Assembly: GCA_002292815.1 (NCBI GenBank)
Contig: DBBX01000005.1
Location: 1-64,000 of the forward strand
Reading direction: 5' to 3'
Origin: Thiotrichaceae bacterium UBA973
GTDB taxonomy: Bacteria; Pseudomonadota; Gammaproteobacteria; Eutrophobiales; Eutrophobiaceae
Length of the DNA stretch: 64,000 nucleotides
Shown: piece after piece, positions 18,145 to 26,247 of the stretch
How the letters are laid out: each line of letters opens with the position of its first letter
Numbering within the stretch: position 1 is the first letter of the stretch
Position numbers and translations under genes: made by a program
The notes under the pieces: generated by a model
Told to the model about the DNA's origin: nothing
Database searches by the model: none
What the model saw: only the letters and a program-made list of their open reading frames with translations

Positions 18145-19410
18145 ATGACAATAAAAACCTGGCCACGGGTGATTGCCCTGGCCGATATGAACGCCTTCTT
18201 TGCATCCGTCGAACAAGTGCACAATCCTGAATTACAGGGTAAACCGATCGGAATAACTAATGGTTTAACCGGGAGCTGCATTATCACTTCATCCTATGAA
18301 GCGCGCGCCTTTGGCGTCCGCACGGGTATGCGCGTCAAAGATGCAAAACGACTTTGCCCTGATTTTATACAAATAGCCTCGAACCCAATACTCTATGCCA
18401 AAGTCTCAACGCGAATTATGGATTCGCTACAAGATATTTCGCCTGACATAGAAATTTTTTCTATCGATGAGGCATTTATTGATCTCACTCGTTGTAAAAA
18501 AGTATGGGACACCACGCCGGAAGTGATCGGTATGATGATCAAACGCAAGGTGTTTAGTGTGTCGAAGGTGAAATGTTCTGTCGGTATTAGTGGTGATAAA
18601 TCCACTGCCAAGTGGGCAGCTAAACTCATGAAACCCGATGGCCTCACCATCATTCCCCCATGGGAAGCAGCAACAAAATTAAGAGGCGTCCCGGTTACAG
18701 AACTCTGCGGTGTCAATAAAGGTATCGGTGCTTTTCTGGCAAAGCGTGGCGCCTTTACCTGTGGTGATGTTGCTCGATTACCGATTAGCGTATTAGGCCA
18801 GCGTTTTGGCAATCCTGGTAAACGGATCTGGTATATGTGCCAAGGTAAAGACCCTGACAAGGTGCAGAATAATATTAAGCCACCGAAGTCTATTGGCCAT
18901 GGCAAAGTGATGCCACCAAACACGACAGCGAAAGATACCATCTATATGTATCTAATCCACATGGCTGAAAAAGTTGCACAACGCTTACGGAAGCATGCCC
19001 TAACTGCGCAACGCTTTTATATCGGCTTAAAAACAAGGCATGGCTGGTTGGGCAATAAATTCAAGATAGAATTCCCGAGCAACGATAGCAAACCTATTAT
19101 CGATCTATGCAAAATTGTCATGTATCAATACTGGCATGGCGAAGGTATACATCAAGTACAGTTAACCGCGTTAGACCCACGAGCAGAAAAAGGACAAGTT
19201 GATTTATTTGAAGATGATGACATAAAGAATCGCCGATTAAATAAAGCATTAGATAATATTAATGAACGCTATGGCGAATTCACACTAGCACCAGCCAATT
19301 TATTAAACCGATCAAAGATGCCAAATGTCATCGCACCAGCATGGAGACCCTATGGACACAGACAAACAATACAAGATGCAAACTTAGAGAAAAAAGAAGC
19401 TAACGAATAA
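18145..19410 (+). CDS. Y-family translesion DNA polymerase (DinB/UmuC superfamily)
   Basis: 421 aa. The palm motifs are LADMNAFFASVEQ (first catalytic Asp; Asn replaces the more usual Asp of DMDAFF) and IEIFSIDEAFIDL (catalytic Asp-Glu). A helix-hairpin-helix thumb follows (GVPVTELCGVNKGIGAFLAK), then a little-finger domain, and a QVDLFEDD element resembling a beta-clamp-binding motif. It performs error-prone bypass synthesis. No umuD, imuA or dnaE2 is adjacent and I see no LexA box upstream, so SOS control is not evident. It is closest in build to Pol IV-like proteins. Confidence 0.88.
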   Translation: MTIKTWPRVIALADMNAFFASVEQVHNPELQGKPIGITNGLTGSCIITSSYEARAFGVRTGMRVKDAKRLCPDFIQIASNPILYAKVSTRIMDSLQDISPDIEIFSIDEAFIDLTRCKKVWDTTPEVIGMMIKRKVFSVSKVKCSVGISGDKSTAKWAAKLMKPDGLTIIPPWEAATKLRGVPVTELCGVNKGIGAFLAKRGAFTCGDVARLPISVLGQRFGNPGKRIWYMCQGKDPDKVQNNIKPPKSIGHGKVMPPNTTAKDTIYMYLIHMAEKVAQRLRKHALTAQRFYIGLKTRHGWLGNKFKIEFPSNDSKPIIDLCKIVMYQYWHGEGIHQVQLTALDPRAEKGQVDLFEDDDIKNRRLNKALDNINERYGEFTLAPANLLNRSKMPNVIAPAWRPYGHRQTIQDANLEKKEANE

Positions 19411-19501
19411 TTTAAAAACAGCAAGTAATATCAATCAATAAAATAGCGGCTATCGGCCATAAACAGGCAGCATAATTACCCAAATAAGTGGTTTTGGTCG
19501 C

Positions 19502-19548
19502 TATAAAACAATGAAAGCTTGTTTCTATGTGTTTATCATTGTTTTATA
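19502..19548. repeat. Perfect 13-bp inverted repeat in the polymerase/8-Cys gene interval
   Basis: TATAAAACAATGA (19502-19514) and TCATTGTTTTATA (19536-19548) are exact complements around a 21-base spacer. It lies in a 340-bp gap that otherwise holds no gene I can see, about 200 bp before the next start. It could be an operator or a transcript hairpin. Confidence 0.55.
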
Positions 19549-19750
19549 CTCGTCACCCAAAAGTCAATGCGCTATAATCCGCCGTTCGTTGCTACCTTTA
19601 AAATTATCCAAGCAAGTCAATGTGTGCTTGGTTATTAGTAGGAAATACAAAAATTTTAGAAAATTCTCTTGCAGAGAGGCTCGATAAAATTGTGATATTT
19701 TGTATGGTGACATTTATGCCTTACCGTAAAACCAAAAAGAATTTTTATTA

Positions 19751-19999
19751 ATGGAGCAAACAATTTTGAGCGCAAAACTTCCCGTACCATCCGCTGTATG
19801 TACCGTATGCCGCACATATACCAGAAATCAGAGCATGATCAACTATGCTTGTGGAATTATGATCGACGGCAAAAGATGCAAAGGAGCGTGGCAAGGTGCA
19901 TTAAAAGTTGAAGATTGGGAAGAGTGTGAATCTTGCCATGCCACAGATCCTAATTGTGCTTCATGTAACGGAGAAGGTTGGATATATACTAAAAAATAA
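19751..19999 (+). CDS. Small eight-cysteine, probable zinc-binding protein
   Basis: 82 aa, unrecognised family. Cysteines fall at 17, 20, 34, 43, 59, 62, 69 and 72. The C-terminal half reads CESCHATDPNCASCNGEGW, in which CxxCxGxG resembles the zinc repeats of DnaJ and anti-TRAP proteins. Two treble-clef or ribbon zinc sites are plausible. No clear Shine-Dalgarno precedes ATG 19751; TTG 19766 is an alternative. No signal peptide, so cytosolic. Function is unknown. Confidence 0.7.
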   Translation: MEQTILSAKLPVPSAVCTVCRTYTRNQSMINYACGIMIDGKRCKGAWQGALKVEDWEECESCHATDPNCASCNGEGWIYTKK

Positions 20000-20016
20000 G
20001 AACACCTAAATAACCC

Positions 20017-20643
20017 TCATCTCCGCTTAATTAAATCAACACTATTGTTACTTGGTTTGTTTACTGCAGATGAGATCGGGTGACTTCCCATCTCTTCACT
20101 CGGACAGGGTCTTAACAATTCATATGCACCTTCTTCTAGCCAGTTATCATAATCATCACTATCTAATATCACCGGCATCCGATGATGTATCGTCTCCATC
20201 ATTTCATTTGCTTCTGTGGTGATAATGGTAAATGTTTCTAATTCTTCCCGTTTTTCCCATAGGCCGGCAAAACCGAAATAGTCGTCATTTAGAGGGTAAA
20301 TAGCATAGGGTTGTTTATTGCCTTTGCTCCCTTGCCATTCATAAAAACCGGATACGGGAATGATGCAACGCTGTTTCTTGAACGCAGTTCGGAAGTATGC
20401 TTTTTCTCTAAGGGTTTCTGCTTTGGCATTGATGGGTTTTATTTTCACCTCCGGTTTTGTCCAAGATGGCACTAGTCCCCAATTAAGAAATGATAATTCT
20501 TTGTTATTATTAATAAAACGCACAACAGCGCAGTTAGCTGAAGGCGTGAGGTTATAACTGGTTTTGGGTTCGACAAGATCCGTCACGCCGAATTTTTTGG
20601 CGAATTTTTCCTTGTTTTTAATTAAATAGAATCGACCACACAT
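20017..20643 (-). CDS. SRAP-domain (HMCES/YedK-like) abasic-site protein
   Basis: Placed at ATG 20643 because SRAP proteins use Cys2 exposed by Met removal, and this start gives MCGRFYL; a longer reading would hide it. 208 aa. The other active-site residues are Asn72 (INAKAETLRE), Glu102 (SGFYEWQG) and His153/154 (TIHHRMP). The family crosslinks covalently to abasic sites in single-stranded DNA, shielding them at replication forks. Its proximity to a translesion polymerase 0.6 kb away is consistent with DNA-damage tolerance. It is divergent from the DUF2237 gene by 43 bp. Confidence 0.93.
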   Translation of the reverse strand: MCGRFYLIKNKEKFAKKFGVTDLVEPKTSYNLTPSANCAVVRFINNNKELSFLNWGLVPSWTKPEVKIKPINAKAETLREKAYFRTAFKKQRCIIPVSGFYEWQGSKGNKQPYAIYPLNDDYFGFAGLWEKREELETFTIITTEANEMMETIHHRMPVILDSDDYDNWLEEGAYELLRPCPSEEMGSHPISSAVNKPSNNSVDLIKRR

Positions 20644-20686
20644 AGCGTAATAGTATAATTGAAGTGTAAATGATATAACTAAATCT

Positions 20687-21052
20687 ATGATAAAGAATGT
20701 ACTAGGCACTATGCTTGAAACTTGCTGCGATGAGCTGGATACCGGTTATTTTCGTAATGGTAAGTGTGAGACTTGCGATAATGATGTCGGGATGCATACC
20801 GTCTGCGCTGAAATGTCAGATAAGTTTCTGGAATTTTCCAAGAAAAATGGTAATGACCTTTCCACACCAGTAGATGCATATGATTTTCCCGGGCTTAAGG
20901 CTGGCGATAGATGGTGCATCTGTCTACCACGCTGGATAGAGGCATTAGAAGAAGGGGTAGCCCCCAAAATTCTTTTACGCTCTACCGATTCTTCCGCCTT
21001 AGAGCACGTGCCATTAGAAGTGCTGGAAAAATATGCCATCAGGGATGACTAG
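20687..21052 (+). CDS. DUF2237 family protein
   Basis: 121 aa. The start at 20687 retains the conserved NVLG segment. Family signatures are TGYFRNGKCETCDNDVGMHT, VCAEMSDKFLEFSKKNGNDL, STP, and FPGLKAGDRWCICLPRWIEA. These are small cytosolic proteins with several conserved Cys and Trp residues and no established role. It is transcribed divergently from the SRAP gene and 15 bp ahead of a K+ channel gene on the same strand. Confidence 0.88.
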   Translation: MIKNVLGTMLETCCDELDTGYFRNGKCETCDNDVGMHTVCAEMSDKFLEFSKKNGNDLSTPVDAYDFPGLKAGDRWCICLPRWIEALEEGVAPKILLRSTDSSALEHVPLEVLEKYAIRDD

Positions 21053-21067
21053 CCAATTTAAAATAAA

Positions 21068-21490
21068 ATGCTCTACATTGTTCTAATTACAATGTTGGCT
21101 GTCGCCTTGGCAATTGGCCTACATTACTCCGCGCTGGTAAGTACAACAAAATTGCTAAGCCATTTCCATGGTGCGCACCCCGCGAGTATCGTACTGGCCT
21201 TGTTTCTTGCTGTGCTAGCGCATCTTACAGAAATATTAATCTTCGCAATCGCATGGCAAGTAATGCATACCATGGAACTCATTACATTCTCGGTTGACTC
21301 GCCCTCATTCCTGGATATTGTCTACTTCTCTGGAACAACTTATACCACCGTTGGTTATGGTGATATTGTATTAACAGGTGATGCTCGCATCATGTCAGTT
21401 GTTGAAGGTGTAATGGGGCTAGTGCTTATTGCATGGACCGCCTCGTTCACCTACTTTGAAATGAATCGAAAGTGGCTCAAAAACGCTTAA
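21068..21490 (+). CDS. Two-helix potassium channel
   Basis: 140 aa. Hydrophobic segments lie near residues 1-22, 42-66 and 110-128, with a pore loop carrying TTYTTVGYGDI, the K+ selectivity filter (TVGYGD). There is no cytoplasmic RCK/TrkA-N or cyclic-nucleotide domain, so it is a minimal pore-only channel likely to work as a tetramer in the inner membrane. It follows DUF2237 by 15 bp and converges on the symporter gene. Confidence 0.9.
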   Translation: MLYIVLITMLAVALAIGLHYSALVSTTKLLSHFHGAHPASIVLALFLAVLAHLTEILIFAIAWQVMHTMELITFSVDSPSFLDIVYFSGTTYTTVGYGDIVLTGDARIMSVVEGVMGLVLIAWTASFTYFEMNRKWLKNA

Positions 21491-21496
21491 ATATAA

Positions 21497-22993
21497 TTAC
21501 GTCGTCAATAGCCTGTTGTTAGTTTTATTAATCCAGAGACTGCCCGGAATAGCTATAGCTAAATTGAATAACAGTCCAATCAAACCCGGATGAAAACCAT
21601 ATATTTTTCCATTCTGCACAAAATCAAAACCACCGAAAGCTAAATAGATAGATAAGGTCACGCCAAACATAATTCCTATGAACGTTGGTAACGCCTGCAT
21701 ACCGCGCCAATGAATACTCAACATAAAGGCAGGTACAAGCTGAATCAGAATATCAAACTTCCTATCCAATAATTTTATCAATGAGGCTTTATCATTGAGA
21801 TAGATGGCTAACCACACCAAAAAGATTATCAAACACCAGGAAAATATTTTTCCCATAAAGGTTAATCGTGCTTCACTGGCATTCGAATCTATAAATCGTC
21901 CATAGATATCTTTACTTAACATGGATGAAATAGATAACAAGGCCGAGTCAGCGGTCGACATCATTGCTGCGAGGATTGCGGCGTAGAGAATAACAACAAG
22001 CCAATAACCCAAGACTGAGTTTTGTTGAATCATCGACATGATAATTCCCAGGACACGATCAGTATCAGTACCTAATAGCCCTGGAACATAGGCAATGGCA
22101 TAGATACCGGTAATGACTGCAATTAAAGATGTAAATAAAGGCGCAAAAGCCATTAGAGCAAGACCTTGTCTTAATACTTTTTCAGATCGCGCAGCATAGA
22201 TACGTTGTATGGCTTGCGGATAAAGTGTTGAACCTAGTCCGATAATAATAATATAACTGAGCCATTCTCGAAGTCGGTTTGCATCAGGCACATTGACCTT
22301 TGCAACTTCAGGCGACTGTTGAATTATATTAGTGGCGAGGGAAATCGATCCAAATTGTTTGTATAACATAAAGAGTAAAAGACTAAAGCCAACCATTAAC
22401 ACCAGTCCTTGAATCACATCTGTCCAGGCAACCGCACGAATACCGCCCAGCGTGCCATACACCACCATTATCAATGCTAATAAGATGACACCTTGTCGAT
22501 AGGCTTCATCAGGATCAAGCGTCGATAAGCCTTGCATCGCACGTCCCATAGCCATTAGTTGTGCCAACAGATAATTACTCAACACAACAACGAGAATTAA
22601 CGTTGCAATTACATTAATCCAATTTGAATTAAAGCGATGCTGAAGATAATCGGTTGGAGTGATGAAATCATATTTTTTCGCATAGGCATAAAGTCTTGGC
22701 GCATAAATTAAAAAACAAGCCACTATTGCCGTCATAAAATGAATACACATTATCCATGCGAAACCAATTCGATAGGCTTTTCCGGAATACCCAAACAAAG
22801 TATTACCACTATATTGTGTCGCGTATAGAGTAAGGAAAATGACGACTAGCCCAAAGCCGTTTCCTGCAAGGTAAAAATCTTTTAAGGTATTTTCTTGTCT
22901 CGCACGATAACCAAGAAAACCAACTAGTATTAAAGAGCAGAGATAAGTGCTGATAAATATCCAGGCAGCTTGATCAAACACCTGGTCATTCAT
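21497..22993 (-). CDS. Sodium:solute symporter (SSS family)
   Basis: 498 aa with about 13 membrane helices in the LeuT-like SSS arrangement. Recognisable elements are LAGNGFGLVVIFLTLYATQY, GGIRAVAWTDVIQGLVLMVG (family signature near helix 5) and AAMMSTADSALLSISSMLSK (sodium-site helix 8). The substrate is probably an organic acid, judging from the upstream PEP-mutase/isocitrate-lyase-family gene (inference). Its start overlaps the end of the DUF3311 gene by 8 bp, suggesting translational coupling. Confidence 0.9.
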   Translation of the reverse strand: MNDQVFDQAAWIFISTYLCSLILVGFLGYRARQENTLKDFYLAGNGFGLVVIFLTLYATQYSGNTLFGYSGKAYRIGFAWIMCIHFMTAIVACFLIYAPRLYAYAKKYDFITPTDYLQHRFNSNWINVIATLILVVVLSNYLLAQLMAMGRAMQGLSTLDPDEAYRQGVILLALIMVVYGTLGGIRAVAWTDVIQGLVLMVGFSLLLFMLYKQFGSISLATNIIQQSPEVAKVNVPDANRLREWLSYIIIIGLGSTLYPQAIQRIYAARSEKVLRQGLALMAFAPLFTSLIAVITGIYAIAYVPGLLGTDTDRVLGIIMSMIQQNSVLGYWLVVILYAAILAAMMSTADSALLSISSMLSKDIYGRFIDSNASEARLTFMGKIFSWCLIIFLVWLAIYLNDKASLIKLLDRKFDILIQLVPAFMLSIHWRGMQALPTFIGIMFGVTLSIYLAFGGFDFVQNGKIYGFHPGLIGLLFNLAIAIPGSLWINKTNNRLLTT

Positions 22994-23195
22994 CTAGTTT
23001 CACATCCATATCCCAGGGATAGCGTAATAATAAAAATGCGGTAAACATGGATGCACAAATAGAAACAGCAATCGCTATAACAACCCACAGAGGTAAACCC
23101 ATCACGGTTAAAGTTGATTCTTCTTGCCAGTACCAAGGTATTCCAATAACTACCAACACAACATAGACAGCACAAATCCAGTAAGGTCGTTTCAT
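22986..23195 (-). CDS. DUF3311-like small membrane partner of the symporter
   Basis: 69 aa with two helices. The arrangement IGIPWYWQ...LTVMGLPLWVVIAI...LLLRYPWD, with a 'GLP' turn between the helices, matches DUF3311, which is regularly encoded directly before SSS symporters. It overlaps the symporter gene by 8 bp and follows the PEP-mutase-family gene by 19 bp. A role as an accessory subunit is inferred from context. Confidence 0.85.
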   Translation of the reverse strand: MKRPYWICAVYVVLVVIGIPWYWQEESTLTVMGLPLWVVIAIAVSICASMFTAFLLLRYPWDMDVKLDE

Positions 23196-23214
23196 AGTAG
23201 ATACAAAATATTTT

Positions 23215-24087
23215 TTATTTTAATTTATCTTTTAGATTGAGGTATTCGGGTAAACCCAGAATATCCTTCACCTCATCAAAACCGACCATCTTATCTTCAA
23301 GACTTTTAGTATGCCCTTCACGTTTAAAAACCTCGGCCATCTCACGCATACAATGTGCTGTCATTAAAACAGAATCTATTGGCGCAACAACTATTTTAAA
23401 ACCCATCTGTTCGAGTTCATCGGTACTTAAAATAGGTGTCTTGCCTAGTGCCAGCATATTAACAAGTTTTGGATATTCAACACGCTTACAAATTTCTTCT
23501 AATTCATCGACCGATAAAGGGGCTTCTATAAATGCAATGTCGGCACCGGCATCACAATAACGATTAATGCGGTCAATAGCATCACCAAGCCCGTCTGTCT
23601 CTCTGGAATCAGTACGGGCAATAAAAATAAAATCGGGATCCTGCCGTGCTGCGACTGCCGCTTTGAATTTCATTAGCATTTCATCTGCAGGTATCACTTC
23701 TTTGCCGCCAAAATGTCCACATCGTTTGGGGAAGACTTGATCTTCCAGAATAATACCAGCTGCACCTGATCCTTCGAATTCATTCACACAACGCATGACA
23801 TTATGTAAATCACCATGACCGGTATCAGCATCAGCAATCACAGGAATTGAGACGCGATGTGTCATACGTCGAGTTGCATCGACCATCTCCGACATACCAA
23901 GAAAATTTAGATCAGGTAATCCATAGAGACTGGCACTAGTACCAAAACCGCCTATAAACACTGAGTCAAACCCACACTGCTCTACCATGACCGCCGTTAA
24001 AACATCATGGGCACCTAGCGTACTTATTACTTCGGGTTTTTCTATCAATTCACGCATTTGTGCTGCTGGGCTTTGAATTACTGACAT
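23215..24087 (-). CDS. Isocitrate lyase/PEP mutase family enzyme
   Basis: 290-aa TIM barrel. Visible features are ISTLGAHDVLTA, VFIGGFGTSAS, the metal site PVIADADTGHGD, EDQVFPKRCGHFGGKEVI (the loop with the catalytic Cys of lyases, KRCGH) and FIARTDSRETDGL. KRCGH favours a C-C lyase (methylisocitrate lyase-like or oxaloacetate decarboxylase-like) over a phosphonate mutase. It heads an operon with DUF3311 and an SSS symporter, which may import its substrate or a precursor. No methylcitrate-cycle genes are nearby. Confidence 0.88.
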   Translation of the reverse strand: MSVIQSPAAQMRELIEKPEVISTLGAHDVLTAVMVEQCGFDSVFIGGFGTSASLYGLPDLNFLGMSEMVDATRRMTHRVSIPVIADADTGHGDLHNVMRCVNEFEGSGAAGIILEDQVFPKRCGHFGGKEVIPADEMLMKFKAAVAARQDPDFIFIARTDSRETDGLGDAIDRINRYCDAGADIAFIEAPLSVDELEEICKRVEYPKLVNMLALGKTPILSTDELEQMGFKIVVAPIDSVLMTAHCMREMAEVFKREGHTKSLEDKMVGFDEVKDILGLPEYLNLKDKLK

Positions 24088-24208
24088 TGAACTGCTCTCC
24101 CAATAATTTTAATGTAGGATTAGTGCTATGAGTATCAAGCATAAATTGTACTACAGTGATACTCAGGTTTAATCATCATTATTTTATTTAATGAATTGGA
24201 GCGTAAAT

Positions 24209-24529
24209 ATGGCAGAAGGCAGTAATGGTAGTGTACTAATGGGCATGATTTGGATGTTCATCATCTCCCTCCTTTTATTTTGGTTACCCGGTTTGGGTTC
24301 ATTAATTGCAGGCATCGTTGGGGGAAAACAAGCTGGTGGAGTGCTGGCTGGGTTAATGGCGGCATTGTTACCGGGTATTCTTGTGGCGATAGGCTTGTTC
24401 TTTGCGGGCACGATGCTAACAACGTTACCTGTTATTGGCGCTACACTTGCTGGTTTGGGTTTATTACTCTATGTACTCTATATACCACCACTGATTATTG
24501 GTGCATTGATTGGTGGACTGCTTGCCTAA
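24209..24529 (+). CDS. Small glycine-rich membrane protein
   Basis: 106 aa from ATG 24209, which has TTGGAG 7 nt upstream (ATG 24191 lacks a site). After MAEGSNGS there are three to four hydrophobic helices with glycine-rich turns (LPGLGSLIAGIVGGKQAGG, LPVIGATLAGLGLLL, PPLIIGALIGGLLA). I do not recognise the family; the glycine zippers suggest tight helix packing in the inner membrane. An FNR-type box lies just after its stop. Confidence 0.75.
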   Translation: MAEGSNGSVLMGMIWMFIISLLLFWLPGLGSLIAGIVGGKQAGGVLAGLMAALLPGILVAIGLFFAGTMLTTLPVIGATLAGLGLLLYVLYIPPLIIGALIGGLLA

Positions 24530-24536
24530 TCAAGGA

Positions 24537-24550
24537 TTGATTTAGATCAA
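24537..24550 (+). promoter_or_regulatory. Perfect FNR/Anr-type box upstream of polyphosphate:AMP phosphotransferase
   Basis: TTGATTTAGATCAA is an exact match to the FNR consensus TTGAT-N4-ATCAA. Its centre is 70 bp before the start codon at 24614. If it acts as a class II activator site (centre at -41.5), transcription would start near 24585; AACAAT at 24575-24580 is a weak -10 candidate. Confidence 0.65.
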
Positions 24551-24613
24551 TACCAAAATAGTAATACATCCTAAAACAATGTATGTAGATATTTATTTTT
24601 AAGAGGAAAACAC

Positions 24614-26089
24614 ATGTTCGAACTTGCAGAGATGGGACATACACTAAGCAAAGCAGAATATAAAAAGCGTGTACCCGATCTCAGAACTAAACTGCTCGAA
24701 GTTCAAAACAAACTCCGTGATTATAACTTTCCTGTATTGATTCTAATCTCAGGTGTTGATGGTGGTGGTAAAGGCGAAATCATCAACCTACTCAATGAAT
24801 GGATGGATCCGCGGGGTATTCAAACACATGCCTTTGACGTACCAAGTGAAGATGAGAGACAACGTCCTCCCCATTGGCGTTACTGGATGGCTCTCCCTGG
24901 TACTGGTGAAATCGGTATTTTTATCGGCTCATGGTATAGCGATCCCATTGCAAACTGTATTACTGGCAAAAATAACTATACCAATCTGACTGCAAACCTC
25001 ATCCACGTTAAAAGTTTTGAGCGTGAACTGGCTGATGATGGAACACTCATCATCAAATGCTGGGCACATATGAGCAAGGAACGTCAAAAAGAAAAACTAG
25101 AGAACTACCAAAAAGACCCGGGAACACAATGGCGTGTTACTGAAAAAGATTTAAAACACCTGGAACTCTATGATAAATTTGTCAGCATTGCCGAACGAGT
25201 TATTCGTGAAACAAGTACCGGCCATTGTCCATGGCTAATCGTTGATGGCACAGATATCAAACATAGCAGTATTACTGTTGCAGAACACATACTTGATCGC
25301 ATCTACTCACATATAAATTCACTCGCCAATAAAGCACAAACCGAGGAAGTTAAAACTGAACGTGCTGAAAAGGAATTGAGCCTATTAAAATCATTAGACA
25401 TTAATAAGACGATCAGCAAAACAAACTACAATAACAAACTGGAAAAATATCAAGGAAAATTAAACCAGCTAGCCCGAGAAGCAAGGCTCAAAAACTGCTC
25501 TTCTACATTAGTTTTTGAAGGCTGGGATGCTGGCGGTAAAGGTGGTGCCATTAGAAGAATCACTCATGCCCTCGATGCAAGACAATATCGAGTTATCCCT
25601 ATTGCTGCGCCAACCGACGAAGAAAAAGCACATCATTATTTATGGCGGTTTTGGCGGCACGTTCCAAAAGCAGGTCATATCACTATTTATGATCGTAGCT
25701 GGTATGGGCGTGTCTTGGTTGAACGAGTGGAAGGGCTTGCATCAAAAGAAGAATGGCTAAGAGCGTATACTGAAATTAATGATTTCGAAGAAGAACTTTT
25801 CGATGCAGGAACATTGATCGTTAAGTACTGGCTCCACATTGATCAGGATGAGCAAGAACGACGTTTTAAAGAACGTGAAAAGATCAGCTACAAGAAACAT
25901 AAGATAACTGAAGATGATTACCGTAATCGTAAAATGTGGAATCACTACGAAGCAGCGGTCGAAGACATGGTAACGCGTACCAGTACTGAATATGCACCTT
26001 GGCACCTTATCGAAGCTAACGATAAGCACTACGCAAGGATAAAAGTATTAAAAACATATTGTGATGCCCTGGAAAAGCGATTGAACTAG
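24614..26089 (+). CDS. Polyphosphate:AMP phosphotransferase (two-domain PPK2)
   Basis: 491 aa made of two tandem PPK2 domains. The N-terminal domain has a divergent Walker A (GVDGGGKGE, residues 47-55), and the C-terminal one the canonical GWDAGGKGGAIRR (about 302-314), with lid and Walker B elements such as ITIYDRSWYGRVLVERVEG. The fused arrangement is that of class II PAP enzymes, which use polyphosphate to convert AMP to ADP. Usually the C-terminal half is catalytic. GAGG lies before the ATG. The upstream FNR-type box suggests induction under low oxygen, when energy recovery from polyphosphate is useful. Confidence 0.92.
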   Translation: MFELAEMGHTLSKAEYKKRVPDLRTKLLEVQNKLRDYNFPVLILISGVDGGGKGEIINLLNEWMDPRGIQTHAFDVPSEDERQRPPHWRYWMALPGTGEIGIFIGSWYSDPIANCITGKNNYTNLTANLIHVKSFERELADDGTLIIKCWAHMSKERQKEKLENYQKDPGTQWRVTEKDLKHLELYDKFVSIAERVIRETSTGHCPWLIVDGTDIKHSSITVAEHILDRIYSHINSLANKAQTEEVKTERAEKELSLLKSLDINKTISKTNYNNKLEKYQGKLNQLAREARLKNCSSTLVFEGWDAGGKGGAIRRITHALDARQYRVIPIAAPTDEEKAHHYLWRFWRHVPKAGHITIYDRSWYGRVLVERVEGLASKEEWLRAYTEINDFEEELFDAGTLIVKYWLHIDQDEQERRFKEREKISYKKHKITEDDYRNRKMWNHYEAAVEDMVTRTSTEYAPWHLIEANDKHYARIKVLKTYCDALEKRLN

Positions 26090-26105
26090 GGCGATATTTT
26101 CTTTC

Positions 26106-26130
26106 AAACACACGATATATGGTGTTTTTA
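26106..26130 (+). terminator. Weak hairpin with T-run after the PPK2 gene
   Basis: AAACAC (26106-26111) pairs with GTGTTT (26122-26127), followed by TTA. It is short and AT-rich, hence uncertain. Confidence 0.35.
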
Positions 26131-26247
26131 GGTCCAATTTACACTACAATTAGTGCAATTGCGTAAACACAACGGTTATTCCGCGAAATCACAATTGCAA
26201 CAAATACTTACGAAAATTATCTCGCGAAATAATAAGGGTTCGAGTTA

